A DNA stretch of 64,000 nucleotides from CBDCMJ01 sp965224325 (GCA_965224325.1 CBDCYT010000007.1:124001-188000), one strand, 5' to 3'. Positions 8,482 to 17,723 are shown, numbered from the stretch's first letter. Numbers and translations are program-made. Notes: generated from the sequence alone by a model not told the origin.

Positions 8482-9066
8482 ATGGCAAGAGAAACCAGTG
8501 TGGTGACCCCCCAACGCTTCGAACAGGGCTTTAGCTATCCCAACTACATCGACCAGATCAAGGTCAACAAGAACCGGTTCAATGGCTACTACACTGACTA
8601 TCCCTTGAAGTCCGATGACGCTGCACACTTCCGGGAGCTGGCCCAGCGCCCCGCTGGACCGGCGAAAATGCTGGTGCTGGGAGAGGACTGGTGCGGAGAC
8701 GTAGTTCGCGGCCTGCCGGTTCTGGCCCGCATCGCTGAAGCCGCCGGCATGGAGATGAGCATATTCCCCCGGGACTTGAACCACGACATTATGAACGAGT
8801 TCCTCAAAGAGGGACAGTGGATGTCCATACCTTGCGCGGTGTTCTACACCAAGGACCACCAGTATATTTGCCACTGGATTGAACGGCCCGTGGCCGCCGA
8901 ACGAGAAATGGCCGAGATGGAGATCACAATCCGCTCGGAGAAACCGGATATCACCGATCAGCAATTCAGCCAGGAACGCCGTGCCCGAACTGCCGCCCAC
9001 GCCGGGGATTGGATCGAGGCCACTGTGGTCGAGATTAAGGACCTCTTGACCAGAAGTGTCGGCTAA
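8482..9066 (+). CDS. Thioredoxin-fold protein with WCGD motif
   Basis: 194 residues from ATG 8482, chosen because AAGGAG at 8468-8473 sits eight bases before it; the GTG at 8473 falls inside that site. The core KMLVLGEDWCGDVVRGLPVLAR and the later SIPCAVFY resemble thioredoxin-fold proteins, but the CxxC pair is reduced to a single Cys followed by Gly-Asp, so the protein is unlikely to be a classical dithiol reductase. The C-terminal third is charged and helical. Close homologues are usually annotated only as thioredoxin family proteins. Neighbour of the small glutaredoxin-like gene. Confidence 0.75.
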   Translation: MARETSVVTPQRFEQGFSYPNYIDQIKVNKNRFNGYYTDYPLKSDDAAHFRELAQRPAGPAKMLVLGEDWCGDVVRGLPVLARIAEAAGMEMSIFPRDLNHDIMNEFLKEGQWMSIPCAVFYTKDHQYICHWIERPVAAEREMAEMEITIRSEKPDITDQQFSQERRARTAAHAGDWIEATVVEIKDLLTRSVG

Positions 9067-9090
9067 GCCAAGTAATGCGAAGTGATAGGA

Positions 9091-9157
9091 AAGGCTGAAC
9101 GGCTCTCCATGGGCATGAATACCCAAGAGACAGAGCCCATTGTAACCGTTCAGCCTT
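9091..9157 (+). terminator. Long hairpin after the thioredoxin-like gene
   Basis: AAGGCTGAACGG (9091-9102) pairs perfectly with CCGTTCAGCCTT (9146-9157), and an inner ATGGGC/GCCCAT pair (9109-9114, 9135-9140) extends the structure. It begins 24 bases after the stop codon. There is no T-run, so it may be a 3'-end stabiliser or weak terminator rather than a canonical intrinsic terminator. Confidence 0.5.
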
Positions 9158-9186
9158 GAGGGGTTCTGAGTGTCTGGACGGCCCGC

Positions 9187-9280
9187 AATTAGGGATCTAA
9201 TCTCTGCGGTTGACGCTCGGGCCGGCGGTCGTCAGCCGTCTTTCGGCGAATTGGACTAACCAACTCCGGACGGCTACGGC
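9187..9280 (+). repeat. Dispersed intergenic element, copy 1
   Basis: About 94 bases related to elements at 42940-43040 (opposite strand) and 49050-49161. All three share the exact 17-mer TTTCGGCGAATTGGACT (here 9241-9257), a leading TAATCTCTGC/TTGACGC block, and a trailing CTCCG/GAACAG-TACGG block. This copy lacks about 15 bases in the middle relative to the others. Non-coding, located between the thioredoxin-like and luciferase-like genes. Confidence 0.75.
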
Positions 9281-9477
9281 CCACTCCCAGCGCTGGCACA
9301 ATCTTCCTGGTTGTACTACAATAGTTGGCGGCCAAAGCCCACCGCCGGACAGTGCGCTTTTTACATGCTGAATCTGGAACCCAATCATCCCCCCGGGCGC
9401 CCGTGACGGCTCGGAGAAAGTCAGGGCCAAGGTGGCGGGTTAATGGGGGCTAAGGACTAAGAGTAAATGGAGGTACA

Positions 9478-10566
9478 ATGAAATCTGGACTGTTTATGAT
9501 GCCTTCGCATCCCCCGGAAAGGAATATACGCGACGCGCACCAGTGGGACCTAGACTACTTGGTCTTGGCTGATCAGTTGGGCTACGAAGAAGCCTGGATC
9601 GGCGAGCACTTCACCGCACCCTGGGAGCCCATACCGGCTCCGGACCTTATGATCGCCCAGGCTTTGATGCAAACCAAGCGGATCAAACTGGCCCCCGGTG
9701 CGCATCTCTTGCCGTTTCACCACCCGGCCGAGCTAGCCCATCGGGTCGCTTACCTGGACCACATTGCCCAAGGCAGACTCATGCTCGGCATAGGCGCCAG
9801 CGGTCTGCCCACAGACTGGACCCTGTTTAGTGTCGACGGACTGTCCGGGGAGCACCGGGATATGACCGCCGAGTCCCTGGAGATTATGCTGAAAATCTGG
9901 GAGGACAAGGGGCCATTCAAACACGAGGGCAAGTACTGGACGGTAGAGAAGCCCAGCGACGATGAAGTCGAAACGCTAAAGTTCTGGCTAACACCGTTCC
10001 AAAAGCCTCATCCACCCATCGGTGTGGCCTCCGTGAGCTACAAGTCTCCCAGTCTAGTGATGGCCGGTGAAATGGGGTATATTCCCTTGACGTTGGCCTT
10101 CAGCACCGACTATGCGCGGAGCCACTGGGAAGCCGTGGAAGAGGGCGCCCAAAAGTCGGGTAGGGTTGCATCGCGCCAGGACTGGAGAATCGTCCGAGAC
10201 GTGTACGTGGCTGACACCGACGAAGAAGCTCGCGCCGCCGCCGTTGGCGGAATGACCGGAAGGGTGTGGGACGAATACCTGCTCAAACTATTCCGGCATT
10301 TCCAGCTGATGTCCGTGTTCAAGCACGACCCTGAAGTTCCCGACAGCGCAGTGGACGTCGATTACTTGGCGGACCACATGTGGCTCGTTGGGTCTCCGGA
10401 GACGGTGGCCAACAAGATACGGACCCTGTACAACGACGTTGGCGGGTTCGGCACCATCATAACTCTGGTTTACGACCAGTGGGAAAATCAGGAAGGTTGG
10501 GAGAAGTCGACGCGCCTCTTCGCCGAGGAAGTCATCCCCAGTCTGTCTGACTTGGTGCCTGCTTAA
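9478..10566 (+). CDS. Luciferase-like flavin-dependent oxidoreductase
   Basis: 362 residues, bacterial-luciferase-like TIM barrel. Typical segments: WDLDYLVLADQLGYEEAWIGEH (split in two), the strand RIKLAPGAHLLPFHHPAELA, and GRLMLGIGASGLPTDW. It should be a monooxygenase or dehydrogenase using reduced FMN or F420. The C-terminal LVGSPETVANKI region is the usual cofactor/substrate helix. ATG at 9478 follows GGAGG. It is a single-gene transcript closed by the hairpin at 10602-10634. Substrate unknown; long-chain hydrocarbon or terpene-type substrates are common for the LuxA-like subgroup. Confidence 0.88.
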   Translation: MKSGLFMMPSHPPERNIRDAHQWDLDYLVLADQLGYEEAWIGEHFTAPWEPIPAPDLMIAQALMQTKRIKLAPGAHLLPFHHPAELAHRVAYLDHIAQGRLMLGIGASGLPTDWTLFSVDGLSGEHRDMTAESLEIMLKIWEDKGPFKHEGKYWTVEKPSDDEVETLKFWLTPFQKPHPPIGVASVSYKSPSLVMAGEMGYIPLTLAFSTDYARSHWEAVEEGAQKSGRVASRQDWRIVRDVYVADTDEEARAAAVGGMTGRVWDEYLLKLFRHFQLMSVFKHDPEVPDSAVDVDYLADHMWLVGSPETVANKIRTLYNDVGGFGTIITLVYDQWENQEGWEKSTRLFAEEVIPSLSDLVPA

Positions 10567-10601
10567 CCCAGATCACCCCACAAAGAGCGCCAAGGGGCAA
10601 C

Positions 10602-10638
10602 AAGAGGCCGGGTCCATGGACGACCCGGCCTCTTTGCG
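10602..10638 (+). terminator. Intrinsic terminator after luciferase-like gene
   Basis: Perfect 13-base stem AAGAGGCCGGGTC (10602-10614) with GACCCGGCCTCTT (10622-10634), seven-base loop, then TTTGCGTT. Lies 36 bases after the stop codon at 10566. Confidence 0.85.
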
Positions 10639-10769
10639 TTGTCACGTTAGCGCGACCAACTGGGATGACGTTAAGTTAACTCATGGTGGTGCGCCATTTC
10701 CTGTTTGTGTTTGAGCGACAGGCATAGTCATCACGTCTATGTAGATGAAACCACCTTGATTTAAGGCGT

Positions 10770-11864
10770 TTACGCTCGCTTCTCACGGAGTGGCGCGCTC
10801 ATCTCATGCATGTAGCCCAGAATTTCCCGGTGGGACTGCATCACGCTGGTTTCGTGATAGGGTATCGACCGCGCGCGGCAGAACTCTCTAACCAGCGGTT
10901 GGGCTTTCTTCAAGTTGTTGCGAGGCATGTTAGGGAAGAGGTGGTGCTCGATTTGGTAGTTGAGGCCTCCGTAGATAAAGTCAGTGACGGGATGCGCGTT
11001 GACGTCCCGCGACGTCGTCACTTGCTGGCGCAGGAATCCCATGGGGGTATCCTGGTCCAACACCAGCATTCCTTTGTGGTTGGGGGCGAACACCGAACCC
11101 ATGTAAAACCCTTCTACCGCCTGGTGCACGGCAATAAATAACACGGCGTGCAGCGGCTCCAAGAAGATAAACAACAACGAGAAGTAGGCCCCTAGATGAG
11201 CCAAGACCAGCAGCGGCTCCATGATCCGGTTCCTTAGTTTGCGTCCGGTTAAGACGTAATGGATTCCGGCGAACAAAAAGCTGATCGACGATAGGACCAG
11301 GATGGGGAAGAACATAAAGGACTGGTACCGCACCATGGCCTTGGGGAACCCCGTCTTTTCGAAGGCTCTCCCGATGGTGAAAGCGAACAGTGACACGTCA
11401 ATGTCGCCATCTTCTCCGATTCGGTTGGGATTGCGGTGATGACGCACGTTGTGTTTGTCATTCCACCAGCTGGGCACCAACGCCATGAGGCTGCCCACCA
11501 ATAGGCTAACGGCGTTGTTCCTGCTGGGGCTGGAGAAAATCTGTTGGTGTCCGGCATCGTGGCCCAGAAGCCCCAGTTGAGAGAACACCAAGCCTAGGAA
11601 AGCGGCGTTTGCTAGCTGGAGCCACAGGCTGTCGACCAACACCAGGAAAGCGACGCTGGCCGCCGCCGCCGCCACCGTCAGCGTTAGTTTCACCAGGTAA
11701 TAACCTCGCTGCCTGTCCAGAAGCCCGTGGGTTTTAACCAGGCGTCTCAACTCGGCGTACTCCAGAGCGTCCCGCCGCAACTCGGATGATACGGCGTTTG
11801 CCAGAGTTGTGGCCTCGTTCGCAGCTCCGTTTGAGGTTGCCGAAATCGCGCTCTCTATTGCCAT
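10770..11864 (-). CDS. Membrane fatty acid desaturase
   Basis: 364 residues. The three histidine boxes of the di-iron membrane desaturase family are present: HDAGH (102-106), HNVRHH (138-143) and QIEHHLF near residue 315. Hydrophobic segments at about 60-97 and 112-132 and two further ones around 185-240 fit four transmembrane helices. The third box with Gln rather than His, and the arrangement NYQIEHHLFPNMP, is typical of acyl-lipid desaturases, including front-end types. It introduces double bonds into membrane acyl chains with O2. The ATG at 11864 lacks a near ribosome site; AGGAGT lies 18 bases upstream, so the start could be slightly different. Confidence 0.9.
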   Translation of the reverse strand: MAIESAISATSNGAANEATTLANAVSSELRRDALEYAELRRLVKTHGLLDRQRGYYLVKLTLTVAAAAASVAFLVLVDSLWLQLANAAFLGLVFSQLGLLGHDAGHQQIFSSPSRNNAVSLLVGSLMALVPSWWNDKHNVRHHRNPNRIGEDGDIDVSLFAFTIGRAFEKTGFPKAMVRYQSFMFFPILVLSSISFLFAGIHYVLTGRKLRNRIMEPLLVLAHLGAYFSLLFIFLEPLHAVLFIAVHQAVEGFYMGSVFAPNHKGMLVLDQDTPMGFLRQQVTTSRDVNAHPVTDFIYGGLNYQIEHHLFPNMPRNNLKKAQPLVREFCRARSIPYHETSVMQSHREILGYMHEMSAPLREKRA

Positions 11865-12065
11865 ATGAGTTGTCGTGTTTACTCCTGTATTGGTTATTGG
11901 CTTCTGCCGGAGGTTGTGGAGAACGTGGGCGCCTAACTCCGAGGCCCTGGACGGCCCGGCTGGGCAACCGCGTAACAGGATACCACATATTCAATGAGAC
12001 TTATTGTTATTCAGGCAACACGTGGACAGGTTTCGTCGAGCCCGGGAAGACGCCGCGGTTTCAGG

Positions 12066-13712
12066 CTAACTTGAATTAGCGCTTCTCAACCCTAGCTGTG
12101 CTTCAGCCTGCTCCCGGAGTTTGAATTTTTGAACCTTGCCGCTGGGGGTCATGGGATACTGCTGCATGAACAGGACGTAGCGAGGCAGTTTGAAGCTGGC
12201 CAGTTTGCCCCGGCAGAACTCGATGATTTCATCCGATGAAACGGGGCCCTCACCCGTCACGACTAAACAAGCGCACGCTACTTCGCTGAGCCGCTCGTCC
12301 GGCACTCCCACGATCTGGGCGTTTTGGATTGCCGGGTGGTCCAACAGCAGCGCCTCCACCTCTACCGGGTCCACGTTCTCGCCGCCAACCTTCAGCAACT
12401 CTTTATAGCGGCCGCTGAAGGAAACGAAGCCGTCGTCGCGTATGGATGCCACGTCACCGGTGTGCAGCCAGCCTTCAGCATCTATAGCTCGGGCTGTTTC
12501 TTCGGGTTTCTTGTAGTAGCCCGGCGTTGTCGCATAGGCCCGCACGCATAGCTCTCCCATCTCTCCAGCCTGCAAGTCTGTTCCGTTTTCCGGGTTTATT
12601 ACCTTGAATTCGTAGCCTGGCAGCGGAAACCCGGACCCTGTGCAACGGTCGTCTTCGGAGGAATCCAGGAAGGACAGGCACGCCCCCACGCCCACCTCGG
12701 TCATTCCCCAACCAGTCACGGTGGGACATAACTCTGCCTGCGTTCTCCTGGCCACTGCCTCGCTGCTGGCCATACCGACGGCCAGGAGACCGGTGCGAAG
12801 ACTGCTTCGGTCCGTGCTTTGGCAGTCTGGATGCGAGACCAGCCCCTGGAAGTGGGTGTCAAAGCCGTGGAGCACCGTCGCTCGCTCCCGTTCGATGAGT
12901 TTCAACGATTCCCCCGGGTCAAACAACGTGGTCAGGACCATGCGGGCGCCGGACATGGTGCACATCAAGGGCCCCTCGTAAAGTCCAAAGGCGTGGAACA
13001 GCGGCAAATACATCAGGACCACGTCCCGGGAGGTGATTCCCATCCGGTTAGCCTGGTCGGAGATGTTACGCTGGATCCAGTGGCCCTGCACCACACCCTT
13101 GGGAAAGCCGGTGGTGCCGGAGGTGTACATAATCAAGGCCGGACCGTCCGGGTCTACCTGCTGCTGGCGTGTCTCTAGGTCCCGCTGAAGAACGTCTTCA
13201 GCGCCGGACAGCATCTGCGTCCATCCGATTACGCCTGAATATGAAGCATCGCCAAGGACGATCACTCTCTTTAGTTCTGGAAACGTCTCCGGCCTCAAGG
13301 CGTTGGGGTCGCCTGTTTCCAGTTTGGGGCACAATTCACGGACCATGCTGAGATAGTCCACTGGGCCTGACCGGTCTACCGTGATGAGAGTGGCGGTGTC
13401 TGACTGCCGGACCACATACTCCAGGTCGGCGGTGCGAAAGCGTGTGTTGACCGGCACCAGCACTGCGCCGACCTTGGCTACCGCGAACAGGACTTGAATC
13501 CATTCGGGACGATTGGGCATCCACAGTGACACTTTTTCGCCTGGCAGGACCCCTAAGGCTATAAGCCCTCGAGCGACGCGGTCCACGTCCTCTTTGAGTT
13601 GATCAAAGGTCCACCGTTTGCCGTCGTGATACAGCGCCTCTCTGGGGCCGAAGAGATGGGCGGCGCGGTCCACCAGGGCGCCCATGTGGGTCTTCTCGTA
13701 CCAATCCCTCAT
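12066..13712 (-). CDS. AMP-forming acyl-CoA ligase
   Basis: 548 residues from ATG 13712, preceded by AGGAG; an in-frame ATG 33 bases upstream has no good site. ANL-superfamily motifs: MYTSGTTGFPKGVV, GWGMTEVG, WLHTGDVASIRDDGF, SGRYKELLKVGGENV and the C-terminal TPSGKVQKFKL with the adenylating lysine. Resembles long/medium-chain fatty-acid or aromatic-acid CoA ligases; the substrate is not readable. It follows the desaturase gene divergently in no clear operon, but both act on acyl chains. Confidence 0.9.
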   Translation of the reverse strand: MRDWYEKTHMGALVDRAAHLFGPREALYHDGKRWTFDQLKEDVDRVARGLIALGVLPGEKVSLWMPNRPEWIQVLFAVAKVGAVLVPVNTRFRTADLEYVVRQSDTATLITVDRSGPVDYLSMVRELCPKLETGDPNALRPETFPELKRVIVLGDASYSGVIGWTQMLSGAEDVLQRDLETRQQQVDPDGPALIMYTSGTTGFPKGVVQGHWIQRNISDQANRMGITSRDVVLMYLPLFHAFGLYEGPLMCTMSGARMVLTTLFDPGESLKLIERERATVLHGFDTHFQGLVSHPDCQSTDRSSLRTGLLAVGMASSEAVARRTQAELCPTVTGWGMTEVGVGACLSFLDSSEDDRCTGSGFPLPGYEFKVINPENGTDLQAGEMGELCVRAYATTPGYYKKPEETARAIDAEGWLHTGDVASIRDDGFVSFSGRYKELLKVGGENVDPVEVEALLLDHPAIQNAQIVGVPDERLSEVACACLVVTGEGPVSSDEIIEFCRGKLASFKLPRYVLFMQQYPMTPSGKVQKFKLREQAEAQLGLRSANSS

Positions 13713-13745
13713 CTCGTCTCCTAGGTGTCTGCCTGACCACAACAA

Positions 13746-14364
13746 GCTGGTCCGAATCCGAGTGTATGTATCCGTCCCCCTCGTGTCAAACCCCTTGGGA
13801 CCGGTCCAAAAGGGAGGGGTCCTGTCGGGGTGCCAGACGCTACTTATAGGCTGGAGAAGCCGCTTGGGGGCGGACGTTCCATCCTTGGCTCAGCGCTCCC
13901 GCGGGATCGCCCACAGGGCGCGTGTCCGGGGCTCCGGGTTAGCAGAATCCCCGTACATAAGCTTTGCCGACATGCACCTGTACGCTAAAGAGGAGGGTAG
14001 GACCTGGGACACAGGAACAACGATACGCGCCTACGGACTTGGCGGATACTGAGCAGGAGATGGAGTTCCATTGGTTAGCTTGGCTATCCTAACAGCGGAA
14101 AGAGACAACGGAAAGAGACAACGGAACGAGCGGGCAGGCCAAACATGTCCCATCGGCCGGCGGGCCACTTGGATGGCGCGGACCGGGTGACTATCGGGCT
14201 CATATTTTCGAGGAAACGGCGTGGTTGCCAGGGGCTTCGGCATAGTTGGGCGGCGGGTTGGCTACCCGGGAGACGAAATCGCCCGAGGGGGCACTCGCGG
14301 CGGTGAGGCACAATGCGGTCTCAGGAGCAAGTCGATCGTGCGTCCCGCCCCCGAGAGTCTACTC
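13746..14364. other. Intergenic region
   Basis: About 650 bases between the acyl-CoA ligase start and the MOSC gene end. Only a short imperfect tandem GGAAAGAGACAAC pair at about 14097-14124 stands out. Overlapping small open frames here have no recognisable protein character. Confidence 0.5.
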
Positions 14365-15135
14365 TTAAGACGCCGTGGAGGTAATCACCTGGTCGCCAAT
14401 GGAGACGGGGCCAGGGCTTACCACGATCCCGTAGACCCCGAAGTAGGGGACTCTTGAGCCGGGGCGGTAGCTGAGGATGTGGCGCAGGGTGTCGGAGTCC
14501 CATTCCCCGGATTCAGGATCGTGAGTAGTGATCGCGCATCTGGGGTCCCGGGCGATGACCTGTATCGCGAGCTTCGGGCCGATGCGAATAACTCCTCCCA
14601 GCCAAGAGTCCTCCTGGTGAGGCGCACAGCCGCTTATAAGGAAATTTGGACGAAATCTCTTGCATTCAACTATGGCCGCATCGCCGGTCATTCGGCCCAG
14701 GAGATCTATAGAAGCTTGGGAGACCAACGAGACCGGATATTCGTCATAACACTGGCAGGGCAGGTCCGACTTAACCAACCGCACCTGCTGCCCGCAAAAG
14801 TCGGACAACGCAGCCGCCCACAGCCCCTCAACAAGACGCCCAGCCACCTGCCTGCCCCATATCGTGGTCGGTACGGGCTCGCCTAACGAGATGCCGCCGG
14901 TAAGGTCTTCCCCGCCGGGAAATCTAAGCGAGAGGGTCTCGTGCTCGACGTGGTAGCTAGCTTTGATCTGGACCAATGAACCTGCCTGCCGCTGGGTCAA
15001 CAGGGCTCCGTCGCGGTTTATCAGATGGAACCGGCGGTCCTCGATGATACCCCCTGAATCCACCTGGACGGTCTCAAACTGAGTCAGCCCCAGCGACTTG
15101 ACCGGCGAAATGTAGATGGCGTTTACCGCAATCAT
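14365..15135 (-). CDS. MOSC-domain protein (mARC/YcbX-like)
   Basis: 256 residues. N-terminal MOSC beta-barrel (IYISPVKSLGL, then GIIEDRRFHLINRDG) followed by a MOSC domain with RFRPNFLISGC and the Mo-cofactor ligand candidate in ARDPRCAITTHDPESGEW. Such proteins bind sulfurated molybdenum cofactor; characterised relatives reduce N-hydroxylated compounds. A partner reductase is not adjacent. The gene follows the HtrA-type protease gene with a 16-base gap on the same strand. Confidence 0.85.
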   Translation of the reverse strand: MIAVNAIYISPVKSLGLTQFETVQVDSGGIIEDRRFHLINRDGALLTQRQAGSLVQIKASYHVEHETLSLRFPGGEDLTGGISLGEPVPTTIWGRQVAGRLVEGLWAAALSDFCGQQVRLVKSDLPCQCYDEYPVSLVSQASIDLLGRMTGDAAIVECKRFRPNFLISGCAPHQEDSWLGGVIRIGPKLAIQVIARDPRCAITTHDPESGEWDSDTLRHILSYRPGSRVPYFGVYGIVVSPGPVSIGDQVITSTAS

Positions 15136-15151
15136 CCGGGAGCAACTCCTT

Positions 15152-16480
15152 TTACCTGTCGTCGCTAGGGCGCTGGCCCAACGTTATTTCTAACGTTATC
15201 CGTTCTCCACCGTCTCTTATTACGTCCAGTTGCACCTTGTCTCCGGGCCTAGTCTCGCTGACCAAATAGGCCACCATGTCATCCATGACTTTAACGGGAG
15301 AACCATTGATACCTACCACGATGTCGCCTCCTAAGGAGAACTCGACTCCCTCGAGGTTAAACGTGCTATCGCTGCCCCGCAGGCCTGCATTTTCAGCCGG
15401 GCTGTCCGCGCTCACCCGAATAATTAGAGCGCCTCCTGTATTGCGGGGCATGTCCATCCGTTCCGCCGTGTCCTGAGGAAGGGTAGACGCCGACACCCCC
15501 AGCCAGGAATAATCATAATGGCCGTCTTCGATCAGCGCCGGTATGATCTTCTTGACCATGTTTATGGGCACGGAGAAACCTACACCCGAGCTGTATCCAC
15601 TCAAGCTCGCGATTTGAGTGCTGACCCCGATAACCCTGCCCTGGCGGTCTAGCACCGGTCCCCCGGAGTTCCCCGGATTCATGGCGGCGTCCGTCTGGAT
15701 CACCTCGGGAATCGAGAACGGGCTACCGGAGCTGCTTATGGTACGTCCCAGCGCACTAACGATACCACTGGTCATGGTGAACTGCTGACCGAAGGGGTTG
15801 CCTATGGCGATGGCCATCTGGCCCACTTGCAAGGCGTCACTGTCGCCCAACACTACCGGGCGTATCCCGTCCTTGTTCCCCTGAATCTCCAACACCGCCA
15901 AGTCGGAATCCGGGTCTGCGCCTATTACCTTGGCCTCCAGTTCTTCCCGGTCGGCAAACACCAGGGTGACTCGCTCGGCCCCTTCAACCACGTGATTATT
16001 GGTGACCAGGTGCCCTTCCTGGTCCCACACGAAACCCGAACCTTCACCTTGCCGGAAGAAGTCATCGGGAAGACTGCCTTGGGGCAGGTCCGGGTGTCCG
16101 GGGAGGGAGGGAAGGTCTCTCACGTTTTGTAACCGTTGAGTTACCCGAATCTGGACCATGGAGGGCAGCAGGTCCTGATAAATCTGGATCATTACCTGTT
16201 CATGCGCCGCCACGATGGCGTCATGGTCCAAGTTCTCGATCTGAGACGCAGCGCCTGCGTATGATATGGTCCGGTCCGCCGCGATTTGAGCGCCATCCGG
16301 TCCTACTCCGAAAAGAGACTCATCGCTGCTGGTTCCGTTGACAGCGCCCTGCGCCGGAACTTGGGTGGCAGTCTCCGTGGAACCTCCGCATGCCTGCAAC
16401 AACGATGCTAGGGCAATGGACCCCAATAGCAGCAGGACCATCCCCGGCCGCATGAAATTATGAGTAATTCGACGCCCCAT
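15152..16480 (-). CDS. HtrA/Deg-type serine protease, lipoprotein, one PDZ domain
   Basis: 442 residues from the ATG at 16480, which has GGAG eight bases upstream; an in-frame ATG at 16522 has no clear site. A lipoprotein signal ends in the lipobox LLQAC, with Cys31 the expected lipidated residue. A linker leads to a trypsin-like domain with catalytic His163 (TNNHVVEG), Asp193 (DSDLAVLE) and Ser272 (GNSGGPV). One PDZ domain follows with the ligand loop near GVSASTL and GSPVKVMDD. It probably degrades misfolded proteins outside the membrane. Followed by the MOSC gene, possibly cotranscribed. Confidence 0.92.
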   Translation of the reverse strand: MGRRITHNFMRPGMVLLLLGSIALASLLQACGGSTETATQVPAQGAVNGTSSDESLFGVGPDGAQIAADRTISYAGAASQIENLDHDAIVAAHEQVMIQIYQDLLPSMVQIRVTQRLQNVRDLPSLPGHPDLPQGSLPDDFFRQGEGSGFVWDQEGHLVTNNHVVEGAERVTLVFADREELEAKVIGADPDSDLAVLEIQGNKDGIRPVVLGDSDALQVGQMAIAIGNPFGQQFTMTSGIVSALGRTISSSGSPFSIPEVIQTDAAMNPGNSGGPVLDRQGRVIGVSTQIASLSGYSSGVGFSVPINMVKKIIPALIEDGHYDYSWLGVSASTLPQDTAERMDMPRNTGGALIIRVSADSPAENAGLRGSDSTFNLEGVEFSLGGDIVVGINGSPVKVMDDMVAYLVSETRPGDKVQLDVIRDGGERITLEITLGQRPSDDR

Positions 16481-16615
16481 TGCCGTGCTCCGCAAGTGCC
16501 TGTTATTAATCCAATACGACATCCGGCCCGCAAATGGATTTTTGGACCCAAGTGGGCAGGGGAATGCGAGGGCGCTAGTTAGTCCGGGGGCGATGCGGTA
16601 GGGGCGAGATAAGGA

Positions 16616-17341
16616 CTACAATCGGCGTTTCTTACCCGTTCTCTCTTCGAACAACTGCCAAGTAAGGTCGTTAAAGGGGTAGTATTTCCCGGGAGAGCAC
16701 CTTTCTTCGATGAGTTGGGCCTTGATGACCTCTTCGACTTCCTCTCGCTCCCTGGCGATCTGGATAACGTCGTCCACCAAGCTGCGAGGCACCACCACCG
16801 ACCCGTCGTCGTCGCCAACCACCGCGTCCCCGGGGCGGACCAGAACCCGCCCGCATTGGATGGCGTCGTTGACCTGCCACGGCCAAAACTCGGCAGGTCC
16901 CTGCTTGGCGGTAGTGGCGGCGGAATATACCGGGAAACCGTACTCCATCAGAGACAGGCTATCTCTCACTGCCCCGTCCGTCACCAATCCTCCCACGTTG
17001 CGTTGCCACAGGCGCAAGAACTTGATGTCGCCTCCGATGGAGCTATACTCCCAGCCCATGGCGTCAATAACCAGGACCTCTCCGGGGCCACACAATTCGA
17101 ATGCAACGTATTCGGCGGACTGTTCTCCTTTGGGTTTGTCCTGGGCCAGGTCCGGCCGATGGGGCACAAAGCGCAAGGTTACCGCCCGGCCCGCCATATG
17201 TTGACCCCGCTGCAGAGGGTTGGCCCCGTGAATGAAGCTCATAGGCCAACCTTTGACCCAGAGAGCGTCAATCAAAGTCTGCGTGGGTATCTGACGAAGA
17301 ATCTCCAGGGTCTCAGTGGGAATGGAAGGTAAACTGTTCAT
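16616..17341 (-). CDS. RraA-family protein (HMG/CHA aldolase-like)
   Basis: 241 residues. The RraA fold is marked by VLVIDAMGWEYSSIGG, GGLVTDGAVRDSLSL (metal/substrate aspartate and Arg-Asp pair), and RPGDAVVGDDDGSVVVPR. Family members are either divalent-metal 4-hydroxy-4-methyl-2-oxoglutarate/oxaloacetate lyases or the RNase E regulator RraA. The presence of the D-G-x-x-R-D pattern favours the aldolase/decarboxylase type. It ends about 120 bases before the protease gene on the same strand. The ribosome site before the ATG (GTGAGAG) is weak. Confidence 0.85.
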   Translation of the reverse strand: MNSLPSIPTETLEILRQIPTQTLIDALWVKGWPMSFIHGANPLQRGQHMAGRAVTLRFVPHRPDLAQDKPKGEQSAEYVAFELCGPGEVLVIDAMGWEYSSIGGDIKFLRLWQRNVGGLVTDGAVRDSLSLMEYGFPVYSAATTAKQGPAEFWPWQVNDAIQCGRVLVRPGDAVVGDDDGSVVVPRSLVDDVIQIAREREEVEEVIKAQLIEERCSPGKYYPFNDLTWQLFEERTGKKRRL

Positions 17342-17653
17342 CTCTCACTTAATCGCGGGTTGAGTGGAGGCGACACCGGCATTCCCGTAATTATATGGGG
17401 CAGCAGGGGCTTGCACAAATCTACGAGACCGCTCCCTTGCCGCGTGTGGGTGGAGAAACCGCTGCTCCGCAATATAACGCGGTATAGTCTGTTCCGGTAT
17501 CCCGCGCACGGGTATATTCCGTTCTGAGAATTATCCGAGGCTTGACGAAAGGCGGCCAAGCCGGCCGCGGGGATTCTTTACTGCGGTCAAAGTCCGAAAC
17601 GGTCTTACAGCAGGTTCACCCCAGCCTCGGAACAGGGTCTACTTGCTGTGAAT
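17342..17653. other. Intergenic region
   Basis: Stretch between the RraA-like gene start and the 14-bp tandem array. No coding frame with recognisable character and no RNA gene found. Confidence 0.5.
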
Positions 17654-17723
17654 GGCGACGGATCAGGGGCGACGGATCAGGGGCGACGGATCAGGGGCGA
17701 CGGATCAGGGGCGACGGATCAGG
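17654..17723 (+). repeat. Five perfect 14-bp tandem repeats at the aminotransferase stop codon
   Basis: Unit GGCGACGGATCAGG repeated five times without a mismatch at 17654-17667, 17668-17681, 17682-17695, 17696-17709 and 17710-17723. The last unit contains the stop codon (17719-17721) of the minus-strand aminotransferase, so each unit could supply a TGA on that strand. Perfect identity indicates recent slippage-type expansion. Confidence 0.95.

Noticed and set aside
13684..14052. Small plus-strand frame after the acyl-CoA ligase start
   Set aside because: Begins inside the ligase gene, has unlike composition and no family character.
17654..17723. Possible iteron origin
   Set aside because: Units are perfectly adjacent without spacers, overlap a gene end, and no replication gene is near.
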